Shown one piece after another: positions 52,869-61,960 of a stretch of DNA of 64,000 nt (positions are counted from its first letter, which is position 1; each line of letters starts with the position of its first letter). This stretch comes from Kosakonia sp. SMBL-WEM22 (lineage in GTDB: Bacteria > Pseudomonadota > Gammaproteobacteria > Enterobacterales > Enterobacteriaceae), in assembly GCF_014490785.1 (NCBI RefSeq), contig NZ_CP051488.1:2294001-2358000 (forward strand), given 5' to 3'. The position numbers and the translations under genes are program-made. The notes below the pieces were generated by a model. That model had not been told where the DNA came from. It was given only the letters and a program-made list of their open reading frames with translations, and did no database searches.

Positions 52869-53986
52869 GTTTTACCGAACAGTTGATTGCGTGGCGGCGG
52901 GAGCTGCACCAGCATCCCGAGCTTTCTCTCCAGGAGATTGAAACCACGCGGCGCATTCGCCACTGGCTGGAGCATGCCGGGCTGCGCCTGTTGCCGCTGG
53001 AACTGCCGACCGGAGTGGTGGCGGAAGTCGGAAGCGGCGATAAGGTGATTGCGCTGCGTGCCGATATCGACGCGTTACCGATTGAGGAGGCGGTCGACTC
53101 GCCGTTTGCCTCGCGCAACCCCGGTGTGATGCACGCCTGCGGCCACGATATTCATAGCAGCGTGATGCTCGGCGCGGCGCTGCTATTAAAAGAGCGGGAA
53201 GCGGAGCTGACCGGCAGGGTACGCATCCTGTTTCAGCCCGCGGAAGAGAGTTTTGGCGGCGCGAAACGGCTGATTAAGGCCGGGGCGCTCGAGAATGTGA
53301 GCGCGATTTTCGGCATGCACAACGAGCCGGGCCTGCCGGTCGGCGCATTTGCCACCCGCGGTGGTGCCTTTTACGCCAATGTCGATCGCTTCAGTCTGAA
53401 GGTAAGCGGCAAAGGGGCGCACGCGGCGCGGCCGCATGAGGGCAACGACGCCATTCTGCTCGCCAGCCAGCTGGTTGTGGCGCTGCAGAGTATCGCCAGC
53501 CGCAACGTCAACACCCTCGAATCGGTGGTGTTAAGCGTGACGCGTATTCAGGGCGGCAATACCTGGAACGTGCTGCCGGAGCATGTCGAACTGGAGGGAA
53601 CCCTGCGTACCCACGATGCGGCTATTCGCGCACAGGTAAAAAAACGCGTTGAGGCGATCGCCGCCGGGCTGGCGCAGGCTTTTGATGCCACTATCGCCGT
53701 GACCTGGTTTGACGGCCCGGAGGCACTGGTCAATCACCCGCAGTGGGCGGATTTTGCCCGCGAGGTCGCCGACGAGCAGGGATACCGCACCGCAGAGGCA
53801 GACCTGCACATGGGTGGTGAGGATTTCGCTTTCTATCTGCAGCAGATACCCGGCGCGTTTGTCAGTATCGGCAGCGACAGCCCGTACGGCCTGCATCACC
53901 CCGCGTTCAATCCTGATGAAGGGCTGATTGATGAGGCGGCGCGCTACTTTGCCCGCCTGGCAGAGGAAGCCTTACAGCACCTTTAA
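52865..53986 (+). CDS. M20D-family amidohydrolase/deacylase (YtnL/YxeP-like)
   Basis: 373 residues. Metal ligands appear in HACGHDIHSS (near 90), PAEESFGGA (near 125) and GMHNEP (near 150); a dimerisation/lid domain (GKGAHAARPHEGNDA) follows. M20D enzymes remove acyl groups from N-acyl amino acids. In Bacillus the YxeP/SndA-SndB enzymes deacetylate N-acetyl S-modified cysteines. Overlaps the previous gene by four bases. Confidence 0.87.
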   Translation: MSFTEQLIAWRRELHQHPELSLQEIETTRRIRHWLEHAGLRLLPLELPTGVVAEVGSGDKVIALRADIDALPIEEAVDSPFASRNPGVMHACGHDIHSSVMLGAALLLKEREAELTGRVRILFQPAEESFGGAKRLIKAGALENVSAIFGMHNEPGLPVGAFATRGGAFYANVDRFSLKVSGKGAHAARPHEGNDAILLASQLVVALQSIASRNVNTLESVVLSVTRIQGGNTWNVLPEHVELEGTLRTHDAAIRAQVKKRVEAIAAGLAQAFDATIAVTWFDGPEALVNHPQWADFAREVADEQGYRTAEADLHMGGEDFAFYLQQIPGAFVSIGSDSPYGLHHPAFNPDEGLIDEAARYFARLAEEALQHL

Positions 53987-54050
53987 CCAACCTTTTAATA
54001 ACCTGGGGCGCTGGCTCCGGGCCACCTGTTGCCTGAATTCCGGAGGGAGT

Positions 54051-55367
54051 ATGTCTACAGCACGACAATTGCGGCTTGGCACCATCTTGCATGGCGCATC
54101 GGGAAATATGTCCGCCTGGCGACACCCTGCGGCGGTCGCCGACGCCAGTATCAATTTTGACTTTGTGCAGGAGACGGCGCGGATCGCGGAGCAGGGGAAA
54201 CTCGATTTCTTGTTTGTCGCTGACGGCTTATATATCAACGAAAAATCGATCCCGCACTTCTTAAATCGCTTTGAACCGCTGACGGTGTTGTCGGCGCTGG
54301 CAAGTGTCACCCGCCATCTTGGCCTGGTGGGCACGCTCTCAACCTCGTACAGCGAACCCTTTACCGCGGCACGGCAGTTCGCCAGTCTCGATCACCTGAG
54401 CCATGGCCGGGCAGGCTGGAACGTCGTCACCTCACCGCTGGAGGGCTCGGCAAAAAATTTCTCCCGCGAAGAACACCCCGATCACGCTCTGCGTTACCGC
54501 ATTGCCGATGAGTATCTCGATGTGGTGAAAGGGTTGTGGGACTCCTGGGAGGAGGACGCCTTTATTCGTGATAAAGCGAGCGGGCAATTTTTCGATCCGG
54601 CAAAGCTGCACACCCTTAACCACCACGGCGACTTTTTCCAGGTCGCAGGGCCGTTAAATATTGGTCGCACGCCGCAGGGGAGGCCGATTATTTTCCAGGC
54701 CGGCGCCTCGGAAGATGGCAAAAAACTGGCGGCACGCCATGCCGATGCCATTTTTACCCACCATGAAACGCTGGCCGAGGCGCAGGCCTTCTACCGCGAC
54801 GTGAAACAGCAGCTGGAAGGGCACGGGCGGCATCACGACGAGCTGCACATTTTCCAGGGCGTCAGTGTAATTGTCGGCGACAGCGAAGCGGATGCCGAGC
54901 AGCAGTATCAAACCACCGCCGCGCTGGTCTCCATTACTGATGCGCTCAACTACCTCGGGCGCTACTTCGAGCACCACGACTTTAGCCAGTACCCGCTCGA
55001 TGAACCCTTCCCGGAGATTGGGGATTTAGGGCAGAACAGCTTTCGCAGCACCACCGATGAGATCAAGCGCAATGCCCGCGAACGCCAGCTGACGCTGCGC
55101 CAGGTAGCGCTGGAGAGCGCCTCGCCGCGCCCGCGTTTTTCCGGCACCGCTGAACAAGTGGCCGACGGCTTGCAGCAGTGGTTTGAGAGTCGCGCCGCCG
55201 ACGGGTTCATTATCCAGGGCGGCACGCCGGATACTTTCCCGCGCTTCGTCGAAAAAGTGGTGCCAATCCTGCAAGCGCGCGGTCTGTTCCGCACCGACTA
55301 CCCCGGCACAACCCTGCGCGAAAGTTTAGGCCTGGCGCTGCCCGTACACCCCCGGTCAACACAATAG
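54051..55367 (+). CDS. NtaA/SnaA/DszA-family flavin monooxygenase (YtnJ/YxeK-like)
   Basis: 438 residues. LGTILHGASGNMSAWRHP near the N-terminus, SEPFTAARQFASLDHLSHGRAGWNVVTS near 105-135 and GRPIIFQAGASEDG near 215 are the signatures of this LLM class. YxeK and YtnJ of Bacillus oxidise N-acetyl S-alkyl or S-(2-succino)cysteine to open the C-S bond. GGAGGGAGT directly precedes ATG 54051. Confidence 0.88.
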   Translation: MSTARQLRLGTILHGASGNMSAWRHPAAVADASINFDFVQETARIAEQGKLDFLFVADGLYINEKSIPHFLNRFEPLTVLSALASVTRHLGLVGTLSTSYSEPFTAARQFASLDHLSHGRAGWNVVTSPLEGSAKNFSREEHPDHALRYRIADEYLDVVKGLWDSWEEDAFIRDKASGQFFDPAKLHTLNHHGDFFQVAGPLNIGRTPQGRPIIFQAGASEDGKKLAARHADAIFTHHETLAEAQAFYRDVKQQLEGHGRHHDELHIFQGVSVIVGDSEADAEQQYQTTAALVSITDALNYLGRYFEHHDFSQYPLDEPFPEIGDLGQNSFRSTTDEIKRNARERQLTLRQVALESASPRPRFSGTAEQVADGLQQWFESRAADGFIIQGGTPDTFPRFVEKVVPILQARGLFRTDYPGTTLRESLGLALPVHPRSTQ

Positions 55368-55381
55368 AAGAAGAGAACGCT

Positions 55382-56314
55382 ATGCAGACACGCACCCTTT
55401 TACTGGCGGCCACGCTGGCATTGTCGCCGCTGGCGCAGGCCAGCGAGGTGACCATCAACGGCACCGGCGTTAGCCTTGAGGCCAATTCCACGCCGATTCA
55501 TACAGCGAAAAACCCGCAGGCGATAAGCCAGTTACCGCAAGGGTACCGCTTTGTGCAGCCGGGTAAATTCACCGTCGCGGTTGCAGCGCTTAACTCGCCG
55601 CCACTGACGGTATTTGCCGCCGATAACAAAACCCTGCTCGGCAGCGAAGTGGATATCGCCCGGCTGGTGGCGGACAGCCTCGGGCTTGAACTGAATGTGG
55701 TGCCGACCTCCTGGGAGGACTGGCCGCTGGGCGTGGCCTCCGGCAAATATGATGCCGCGATCAGCAATATCACCGTCACCCAGGCGCGCAAAGCGAAGTT
55801 TGATTTCGCTACCTATCGCAAAGACTCCCTCGGTTTTTATGTCAAAACCGCCAGCCCCATTAAACAGATCCAGCAGGCGGCGGATATCGCCGGGCTGCGC
55901 ATCATTGTTGGCTCCGGCACCAATCAGGAGGCGATCCTGCTGGCCTGGAACGCGGAAAACCTGAAGAAGGGGCTGAAACCCTTTACCCCGGTCTACACCA
56001 AAGATGACGCCGCGCAGACGCTGGCACTGCAATCGGGGCGCGCGGATGCCTTCTTTGGCCCCAATGTCATTGGTGCCTGGAAAGCGGCGCTGACCGGCAA
56101 AACCCGGTTGGTGGGTAGTGTCGACGGCGGCTGGCCAAAAGCGGCGCATATTGCCGTGACGTTGCGTAAAGGCAACGGGCTGGCACCGGCGGTGCAGAGT
56201 GCCCTGAATGGCGCGATGGCGAGCGGCGATTACGACAAGGTGCTCAACCGCTGGGGTGAAGGGGTAGAGCGTATCGCGCAATCTGAGATCAACCCGCCAG
56301 GCCTTGGCGATTAA
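55382..56314 (+). CDS. Amino-acid ABC transporter substrate-binding protein 1
   Basis: 310 residues with a cleavable signal (ends LAQA-SEV). A family 3 (polar amino acid) binding protein: VVPTSWEDWPLGVASGKYDAAISNITVT and FDFATYRKDSLGF. About half identical to the second binding protein at 58534-59427, sharing VGSGTNQE, LQSGRAD/FGP and a final NPPG. Bacillus likewise has two (TcyJ, TcyK). Ligand probably an S-substituted cysteine or its N-acetyl form. Confidence 0.87.
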   Translation: MQTRTLLLAATLALSPLAQASEVTINGTGVSLEANSTPIHTAKNPQAISQLPQGYRFVQPGKFTVAVAALNSPPLTVFAADNKTLLGSEVDIARLVADSLGLELNVVPTSWEDWPLGVASGKYDAAISNITVTQARKAKFDFATYRKDSLGFYVKTASPIKQIQQAADIAGLRIIVGSGTNQEAILLAWNAENLKKGLKPFTPVYTKDDAAQTLALQSGRADAFFGPNVIGAWKAALTGKTRLVGSVDGGWPKAAHIAVTLRKGNGLAPAVQSALNGAMASGDYDKVLNRWGEGVERIAQSEINPPGLGD

Positions 56315-56324
56315 GGAGCAGAAG

Positions 56325-56834
56325 ATGAACGAACGTTTCCGCGATCTCTCGCCCGATGCCGACGAGCTGCAACCGATCCTCGCTGGGCTGTTTGCCGAGT
56401 ATGCCGCCCGCTACGGTGACTACTTTTCCCGCGACGCTGAGGTGGAGTTGACCGAGTGGTATCTCCCGCCGCAGGGGCTGTTTATCGTGCTGGAGCGCGA
56501 GGGAAAGATTATCGCCACTGGCGCTTATAAACCGTTTGATCGGCGCACCGCCGAAATCAAACGCATCTGGACCGACGCCGCGCTGCGCCAGCAGGGGCTG
56601 GCGGCACGCGTGGTGCAGGAGCTGGAGCGCCGTGCCGAGCTTGCCGGTTACAGCCAGATCTACCTGACTACCGGTTTTCGCCAGCCTGAGGCGGTGCGGC
56701 TCTACCTGAGCCAGGGCTACCAGCCACACTTCGACCTGACGCGCGATGCAGAAGAGTACAGCCTGCCGCCGTTTGATGGCCGGCTGCGCTTCAGCAAAGT
56801 GCTGTCGTCGGCCCGTCTGAGCAAAACTGCCTGA
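56325..56834 (+). CDS. GNAT N-acetyltransferase (YtmI/SnaA-like by context)
   Basis: 169 residues from ATG 56325 (GGAGCAG upstream). The acetyl-CoA loop is KRIWTDAALRQQGLAARVVQEL near 82-103, and LTTGFRQPEAVRLYLSQGY follows. In the Bacillus pathway the GNAT acetylates the amino group of S-modified cysteines before oxidation. That substrate here is inferred from context. Confidence 0.85.
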   Translation: MNERFRDLSPDADELQPILAGLFAEYAARYGDYFSRDAEVELTEWYLPPQGLFIVLEREGKIIATGAYKPFDRRTAEIKRIWTDAALRQQGLAARVVQELERRAELAGYSQIYLTTGFRQPEAVRLYLSQGYQPHFDLTRDAEEYSLPPFDGRLRFSKVLSSARLSKTA

Positions 56835-56843
56835 GGAGCGACC

Positions 56844-57767
56844 ATGAAAAGTACCGAAACGATCAAAGTGGTGCCGGCCCGCTACCCGCTGCGCACCGTG
56901 GGTGCCATCGTCGCGCTGTTTGTGCTGGCGGCGGTGATCCAGTCCGTTGCGTTCAATCCGCGCTGGGAGTGGAGCGTCTTTGCCCGCTGGTTTTTCGACC
57001 CGGTGATCCTCGAAGGGTTAGGGCAAACGCTGCTGCTGACGTTGGTCGGCACGGTATTGAGCGTCATGCTCGGCGGGCTGCTGGCGCTGGCGAGGCTCTC
57101 CTCGTCGTGGCTGCTGAGCAGCCTCGCCTGGGGCTATATCTGGCTGTTTCGCTCGCTGCCGCTGATTGTGGTGCTGATCATTTTGTATAACTTCTCCTAC
57201 CTCTATGACTCGCTCGCCATCGGCATCCCCTTTACCGGTATTGAGTGGGCGCGTTATGAAACCATTAATGTGCTTGGCCAGTTCGCCACGGCGGTGGTTG
57301 GGCTGACGCTGGTGCAGAGCGCTTATACCGCCGAGATTATTCGCGGCGGTTTTCTGGGCGTCGATCACGGACAGTATGAAGCCGCTGCTGCGCTCGGGCT
57401 TCCCGCCTGGCGGCGCACGGTGCGTATTATTTTGCCGCAGGCGCTGCGTACCATTTTGCCCTCAGGGTTCAACGAAATTATCAGCCTCGCCAAAGGCACG
57501 GCAATGGTTTACGTGCTGGCGATGCCGGAGCTTTTCTACACCATCCAGATGATCTACAACCGCACCCAGGAGGTGATCCCGCTGCTGATGGTCGGTGCCG
57601 CCTGGTATCTGGTGATCACCAGTGTGCTGTCGGCGATCCAGTATCTGGTTGAACGCTGGCTGGCGCGCAGTGAACGCCGTTCGGCTATCAATCCGTCCGT
57701 TTACCGTGTAGCGGCGACAACGCACACCAACCACGCCACGGAGCCTGCTCATGCCCATCTCTCCTGA
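56844..57767 (+). CDS. Amino-acid ABC transporter permease
   Basis: 307 residues, HisM/TcyL family, about five to six membrane segments (LRTVGAIVALFVLAAVIQ; LLLTLVGTVLSVMLGGLLALAR). The EAA loop is YEAAAALGLPAWRRTVRIILP near 175-195. Only one permease is present, so it probably forms a homodimer. Overlaps the ATPase start by 17 bases. Confidence 0.92.
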   Translation: MKSTETIKVVPARYPLRTVGAIVALFVLAAVIQSVAFNPRWEWSVFARWFFDPVILEGLGQTLLLTLVGTVLSVMLGGLLALARLSSSWLLSSLAWGYIWLFRSLPLIVVLIILYNFSYLYDSLAIGIPFTGIEWARYETINVLGQFATAVVGLTLVQSAYTAEIIRGGFLGVDHGQYEAAAALGLPAWRRTVRIILPQALRTILPSGFNEIISLAKGTAMVYVLAMPELFYTIQMIYNRTQEVIPLLMVGAAWYLVITSVLSAIQYLVERWLARSERRSAINPSVYRVAATTHTNHATEPAHAHLS

Positions 57768-58524
57768 AGGCCATATCTCGATTAGCGGCGTCAGCAAATA
57801 TTTTGGCCGCCATAAAGCGCTGGATAACGTGTCGCTGGAGATCCCGCCCGGCACGGTGACGGTGATCCTCGGCCCCTCCGGCTCGGGAAAATCGACGCTG
57901 CTGCGCACCATTAATCACCTTGAGCGCGTCGACGAGGGCTTTATCCGTATCGACGGCGAGTACATCGGCTACCGCCAGCAGGGGGACAAACTCTACGAGC
58001 TGAAAGAGAAGGAGATCCTGCGCCAGCGCGTCAACGTCGGCTACGTGTTTCAGAACTTCAATCTCTTTCCGCACCTGACGGTGCTGGAGAATCTGATTGA
58101 AGCACCGATTGCCCATAAAAAACTGAGCCGTAAAGCGGCGATCGAGCAGGCTTTCGAACTGCTGGATGTGGTCGGGCTGCGTAACAAAGCCGATGCCTGG
58201 TCGCGTCATCTCTCCGGCGGCCAGCAGCAGCGCATCGCTATTGCCCGTGCGCTCTCGCTGCGCCCGCGCGTGATGCTGTTCGATGAGCCGACCTCCGCGC
58301 TCGATCCCGAACTGGTGGGCGAGGTGCTGGATGTGATCAAAAAGCTGGCGCGGGGCGGATCGACGCTGGTGGTGGTGACCCATGAGATCGGTTTCGCCCG
58401 CGAAGTCGCCGACCAGGTGGTGTTTATGGTCGACGGCAAAATTGTGGAGCAGGGGAGTAGTGAGGTGGTGCTGAACCAGCCGCAGCATCCCCGCACGCGC
58501 CAGTTTCTCTCGAAAGTGCTGTAA
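57751..58524 (+). CDS. Amino-acid ABC transporter ATP-binding protein
   Basis: 257 residues. Walker A GPSGSGKST, signature LSGGQQQR, Walker B VMLFDEPTSALD and the switch histidine in VVTHE are intact. HisP/GlnQ/TcyN group. Energises the permease encoded just upstream. Confidence 0.95.
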   Translation: MPISPEGHISISGVSKYFGRHKALDNVSLEIPPGTVTVILGPSGSGKSTLLRTINHLERVDEGFIRIDGEYIGYRQQGDKLYELKEKEILRQRVNVGYVFQNFNLFPHLTVLENLIEAPIAHKKLSRKAAIEQAFELLDVVGLRNKADAWSRHLSGGQQQRIAIARALSLRPRVMLFDEPTSALDPELVGEVLDVIKKLARGGSTLVVVTHEIGFAREVADQVVFMVDGKIVEQGSSEVVLNQPQHPRTRQFLSKVL

Positions 58525-58533
58525 GGAGTGCGT

Positions 58534-59427
58534 ATGAAACAGGTATCACTGGCGCTGTTGTTGTTCAGCGCAGGCCCGGTTGTCGCCGGGCAGATCGATC
58601 TGCGCGCCAACGAACAGCCGATTATGGTTAAACGGGATGAGGCGGCGATCGCCAAAATCCCGGCCAATTACCGTTTTGTCGAGCCGGGCACGCTGACGGT
58701 TGCCATCTCCGCGCTTAACTCGCCGCCGCTGGCTTTGCTGGCGAGCGATAACCGCACGCGTATTGGCAGCGACCCGGATATCGCCAGGCTGCTGGCGAGC
58801 AGTCTCGGTCTCAAGCTGAAACTGGTACCGACCGCCTGGGAAGAGTGGCCGCTTGGCATCACCTCCGGGCGCTACGATGTGGCGCTGGTCAATATCGCCG
58901 TTACCGAGGCGCGCAAGCAGAAGTTTGACTTCGCCACCTATCGCGCCGATTCACTCGCCTTTTCAGTGAAAGCGACCAGCCCGATAAAGGCGATTAGCGG
59001 CCCAGCCGACCTGGCCGGGCGCAGGGTGATTGTTGGCTCCGGCACCAATCAGGAGCGGATTTTGCTCCGCTGGAATGAGGAGAACCGCGCCGCCGGGCGC
59101 GAGGCGGCAAAACCGGTTTACCTGACGGATGACGCCTCCGGGAATTTGTATATTCAGTCCGGGCGCGCGGACGTGGTGTTTGGCCCGCAGTCGGTTGCGG
59201 CCTATAAAGCGGCGCTGAATGGCAAAACAAAAGTGGTCGGGCTGGGGCCGAAGAAAACCTGGGTGGCGACCACCAGCAAAAAAGGCACTGGTCTGGTGCT
59301 GGCGTTGCAGGCGGCAATCAACGGCGCAATTGCGCGCGGCGAGTATCAACAGGTGCTGGCCCGCTGGGGTGAGCAGGGCGAAGGCGTTGACACTTCGCAG
59401 GTCAATCCGCCGGGCGTGAACTGGTAA
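58534..59427 (+). CDS. Amino-acid ABC transporter substrate-binding protein 2
   Basis: 297 residues from ATG 58534 (AAGGAG six bases upstream), with a signal ending VVA-GQI. Paralogue of 55382-56314: VPTAWEEWPLGITSGRYDVALVNI, FDFATYRADSLAF, VGSGTNQERILLRWN, LYIQSGRADVVFGPQ, and a final VNPPG. Two binding proteins feeding one permease could broaden the range of S-substituted cysteines taken up. Confidence 0.87.
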   Translation: MKQVSLALLLFSAGPVVAGQIDLRANEQPIMVKRDEAAIAKIPANYRFVEPGTLTVAISALNSPPLALLASDNRTRIGSDPDIARLLASSLGLKLKLVPTAWEEWPLGITSGRYDVALVNIAVTEARKQKFDFATYRADSLAFSVKATSPIKAISGPADLAGRRVIVGSGTNQERILLRWNEENRAAGREAAKPVYLTDDASGNLYIQSGRADVVFGPQSVAAYKAALNGKTKVVGLGPKKTWVATTSKKGTGLVLALQAAINGAIARGEYQQVLARWGEQGEGVDTSQVNPPGVNW

Positions 59428-59430
59428 AAA

Positions 59431-59446
59431 ATGATAGCGCTAACAT
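59431..59446. promoter_or_regulatory. LacI-type operator 1 (imperfect)
   Basis: ATGATAGCGCTAACAT, the palindrome of the operator at 59568-59585 with one mismatch, starting four bases after the operon's last stop codon. Confidence 0.7.
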
Positions 59447-59567
59447 GCTTTCGCCAGCGATATGCTGGCTGTTTAGTGCAGTAAACTTATACAACTTTGT
59501 AAAATTTGGTCAGCGGAAAAAAATCCTTCAGGAGGGTAACAGCACAGCGATAAACAGAGCGTTTGTT

Positions 59568-59585
59568 AATGTTAGCGCTAACATT
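59568..59585. promoter_or_regulatory. LacI-type operator 2 (perfect palindrome)
   Basis: AATGTTAGCGCTAACATT, a perfect 18-base palindrome with the central GCGC typical of LacI/GntR-family repressors. It lies 138 bases (centre to centre) from the first one and about 130 bases before the LacI-type gene, so looping autoregulation is likely. Confidence 0.82.
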
Positions 59586-59710
59586 TTTTAAGCAAAATGG
59601 TGAGGTAATACACTGATTTAAAAGTGAACAGAGGTATTGATTGGAGTTATGGTTATACTACAAGATATAACGTAGTACTGCTAACGCCTCTGCGGGCTCT
59701 GTGAGTGAAG

Positions 59711-60724
59711 ATGGCAAGACCCTCTCGTGCTGTTATCTCCCGCGCGCCGACGCTGGATGATGTTGCCCGCGCGGCGGGACTCTCCTCGATGACCGTCAGT
59801 CGGGCACTTAACACGCCGGACCAGGTACGACCGGAAACCGTGAAAAAGGTGCTCGCGGCGGTGAAAGCGACGGGCTACATTCCCAACGCGCTGGCCGGCG
59901 GGCTGGCCTCACGGCGCAGCAAGCTGGTTGCGGTGCTGGTACCGCACATCAACGATCCGCTGTTTGCCGATACGCTTCAGGCAATGGAAGAGAGTTTCGC
60001 ACAGCGCGGTTATCAAATGCTGCTCTGCAGCGCCGGTTACACGCCGCAAAGGGAAACCGAGTTGGTGTCGACCCTGATGTCGCGCCGACCGGACGGCATT
60101 GTGTTCTCCGGCATTCACCACGCTAATGACCTGAAAAAAATGATCTTCAACGCCAACTTGCCGGTGGTGGAAACGTGGGATATCACGCCGACCCCTATCG
60201 ATATGCTGGTCGGCTTCTCCCATGAGAAAGCGGGCCAGGCAATGGCAGAGTATCTACTCAGTAAAGGCTACCGGCGTCCGGGGCTGGTATGGACGACAGA
60301 GAGAACGGCCGCGCAGCGTAAAAATGGGGTGTACGAAGGGCTGGTACGTCACGGTATCACCGAGGCGCCTTGTGTTGAGTCGCAACAGCCTGCCCGCGTT
60401 GCTGATGGCCGGGCCGGGGCGGCGCAACTGCTGGAAACCGCCGAGCTGGATGTGATTATCTGTGGCTCCGACACGCTCGCGCAGGGGGCAATTAGCGAAC
60501 TTCAGGCGCGCGGGCTGCGCGTGCCGCAGGATGTGGCTGTAAGCGGCTTTGGCGATCTCGACTTTGCCGCAGCAAATGTGCCCGCCATCACCACAGTTGC
60601 TCTTGATCGTTACGCTATCGGCGCGCGAGCGGCGACACTGCTGGCTAATCGCATCGAGGGACGCAGCGACGGCGAGCAGATTATCGATATTGGCTTTCAC
60701 CTGACTGAGCGGGAATCGGCATAA
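59711..60724 (+). CDS. LacI-family repressor (GntR/IdnR-like)
   Basis: 337 residues. N-terminal LacI helix-turn-helix TLDDVARAAGLSSMTVSRALN near 16-36 with the hinge helix ALAGGLASRRS, and a periplasmic-binding-protein-like effector domain. The gluconate repressor group has a comparable TxxTVSRxL and GYIPN. Two matching operators lie upstream. No gluconate or sugar genes are next to it, so its regulon and effector are unknown. ATG 59711 is preferred to the GTG at 59705. Confidence 0.88.
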   Translation: MARPSRAVISRAPTLDDVARAAGLSSMTVSRALNTPDQVRPETVKKVLAAVKATGYIPNALAGGLASRRSKLVAVLVPHINDPLFADTLQAMEESFAQRGYQMLLCSAGYTPQRETELVSTLMSRRPDGIVFSGIHHANDLKKMIFNANLPVVETWDITPTPIDMLVGFSHEKAGQAMAEYLLSKGYRRPGLVWTTERTAAQRKNGVYEGLVRHGITEAPCVESQQPARVADGRAGAAQLLETAELDVIICGSDTLAQGAISELQARGLRVPQDVAVSGFGDLDFAAANVPAITTVALDRYAIGARAATLLANRIEGRSDGEQIIDIGFHLTERESA

Positions 60725-60727
60725 AAG

Positions 60728-61255
60728 ATGAGAATCAACATTATTGGCACCAGCGGCAGCGGCAAATCGACGCTGGGTAAGCGGCTGGCGCGCCAGCTTA
60801 ACGTGCCTTATATCGATATGGATACCCTCTACTGGCGGCCCAACTGGCAGGGGACGCCGGACGAAGAGCTCTATGCGAAACTTGAGCAGATCTTGCAACA
60901 GCCGGGCTGGGTGCTGGACGGCAACTATAACCGCAGCCGTGACATCAAATGGCGTAACGTCGATCTGATTATCTGGATCGATTACGGCTTCTGGCGCACC
61001 CTGCGCCAGGCGGTATTGCGGGCGATAAAGCGCTCGCGGCACAAACAGGAGCTGTGGCCCGGCACCGGAAACTGCGAAAGCTTTCGCCGCTCCTTTTTAA
61101 GCCGCGAATCGATCATTCTCTGGACGATCAAGACCTGGCGCAGCAACCGCGAGCGTTACGCGCGTGATATGGCCGATCCGCGCTACCAGCACCTGCGCTT
61201 TGTGCGTCTGACTTCGCCACAGCAGGCCGACGAATTTCTCGCCACTCTGACCTAA
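60728..61255 (+). CDS. P-loop kinase, FlaR/adenylate-kinase-related
   Basis: 175 residues. Walker A GTSGSGKST at residues 7-15, then IDMDTLYWRPNW and WVLDGNYNRSRDI, as in 'topology modulation protein'/AAA_17-type small kinases. Substrate unknown; no shikimate or gluconate kinase signature. Starts three bases after the LacI-type stop, so the two are co-expressed. Confidence 0.82.
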   Translation: MRINIIGTSGSGKSTLGKRLARQLNVPYIDMDTLYWRPNWQGTPDEELYAKLEQILQQPGWVLDGNYNRSRDIKWRNVDLIIWIDYGFWRTLRQAVLRAIKRSRHKQELWPGTGNCESFRRSFLSRESIILWTIKTWRSNRERYARDMADPRYQHLRFVRLTSPQQADEFLATLT

Positions 61256-61288
61256 GCTTAAGCCTCCTGTGTCCTGCGAGGTAACCCT

Positions 61289-61909
61289 ATGATCACCGTT
61301 TATGGCGTACCCGGCTTTGGATCGGCCATCAGCGAAGCGATGCTGACGCTGGCGGATATCCCTTATCAGTTTCACGATGTTAAAGGCTTTGACCAGCCCG
61401 GCCCGCAGCAGGCGCTGCTGCGTAAGCTCAACCCGCTCTGCCAGGTACCCACGCTGCAACTGGATGATGGCAGCGTGATGACCGAGTCCGCCGCCGTGGC
61501 GTTGATGATCCTCGACTCTCGTCCCGATTTGGCTCCGCCAGAAGGGACGGCAGAACGCCAGCAGTTCTGGCGCCTGCTGGTGTGGCTGGTGGCGAATGTC
61601 TACCCGACCTTTACCTATGCCGATTACCCCGAGCGCTGGGCACCGGACGCGCCGGAGCAGTTGAAAGAGAGCTGCATCGCTTATCGCAAAACCCTCTATC
61701 TGTGGCTGGAGAGCCAGTTGCAGGCTGCGCTTTACGCCTTCGGTGAACAGCTTACGCTGCTGGATATTTACCTTTGCGTGATGCGCAGTTGGGGGCCGGG
61801 GCGGGCGTGGTTTGCCAGCAACACGCCGAAGATCAACGCTATCGCCGATGCCGTCTGCGCGCTGCCAAAGCTGGAGGCGGTGCTGCAGCGTAACGAGATC
61901 ATTGGTTAG
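61289..61909 (+). CDS. yncG: Glutathione S-transferase-like protein YncG
   Basis: 206 residues. N-terminal thioredoxin-like domain with GVPGFGSAISEAMLTLADIPYQF and NPLCQVPTLQLDD (GSH-binding cis-proline), then the helical domain (ANVYPTFTYADYPERW). Matches E. coli YncG. Activity unknown. Confidence 0.93.
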   Translation: MITVYGVPGFGSAISEAMLTLADIPYQFHDVKGFDQPGPQQALLRKLNPLCQVPTLQLDDGSVMTESAAVALMILDSRPDLAPPEGTAERQQFWRLLVWLVANVYPTFTYADYPERWAPDAPEQLKESCIAYRKTLYLWLESQLQAALYAFGEQLTLLDIYLCVMRSWGPGRAWFASNTPKINAIADAVCALPKLEAVLQRNEIIG

Positions 61910-61960
61910 CGCCAGTTACCCGCTGTGTTATCGTCATTTTTTTAAAACAAGGAGCAGACC

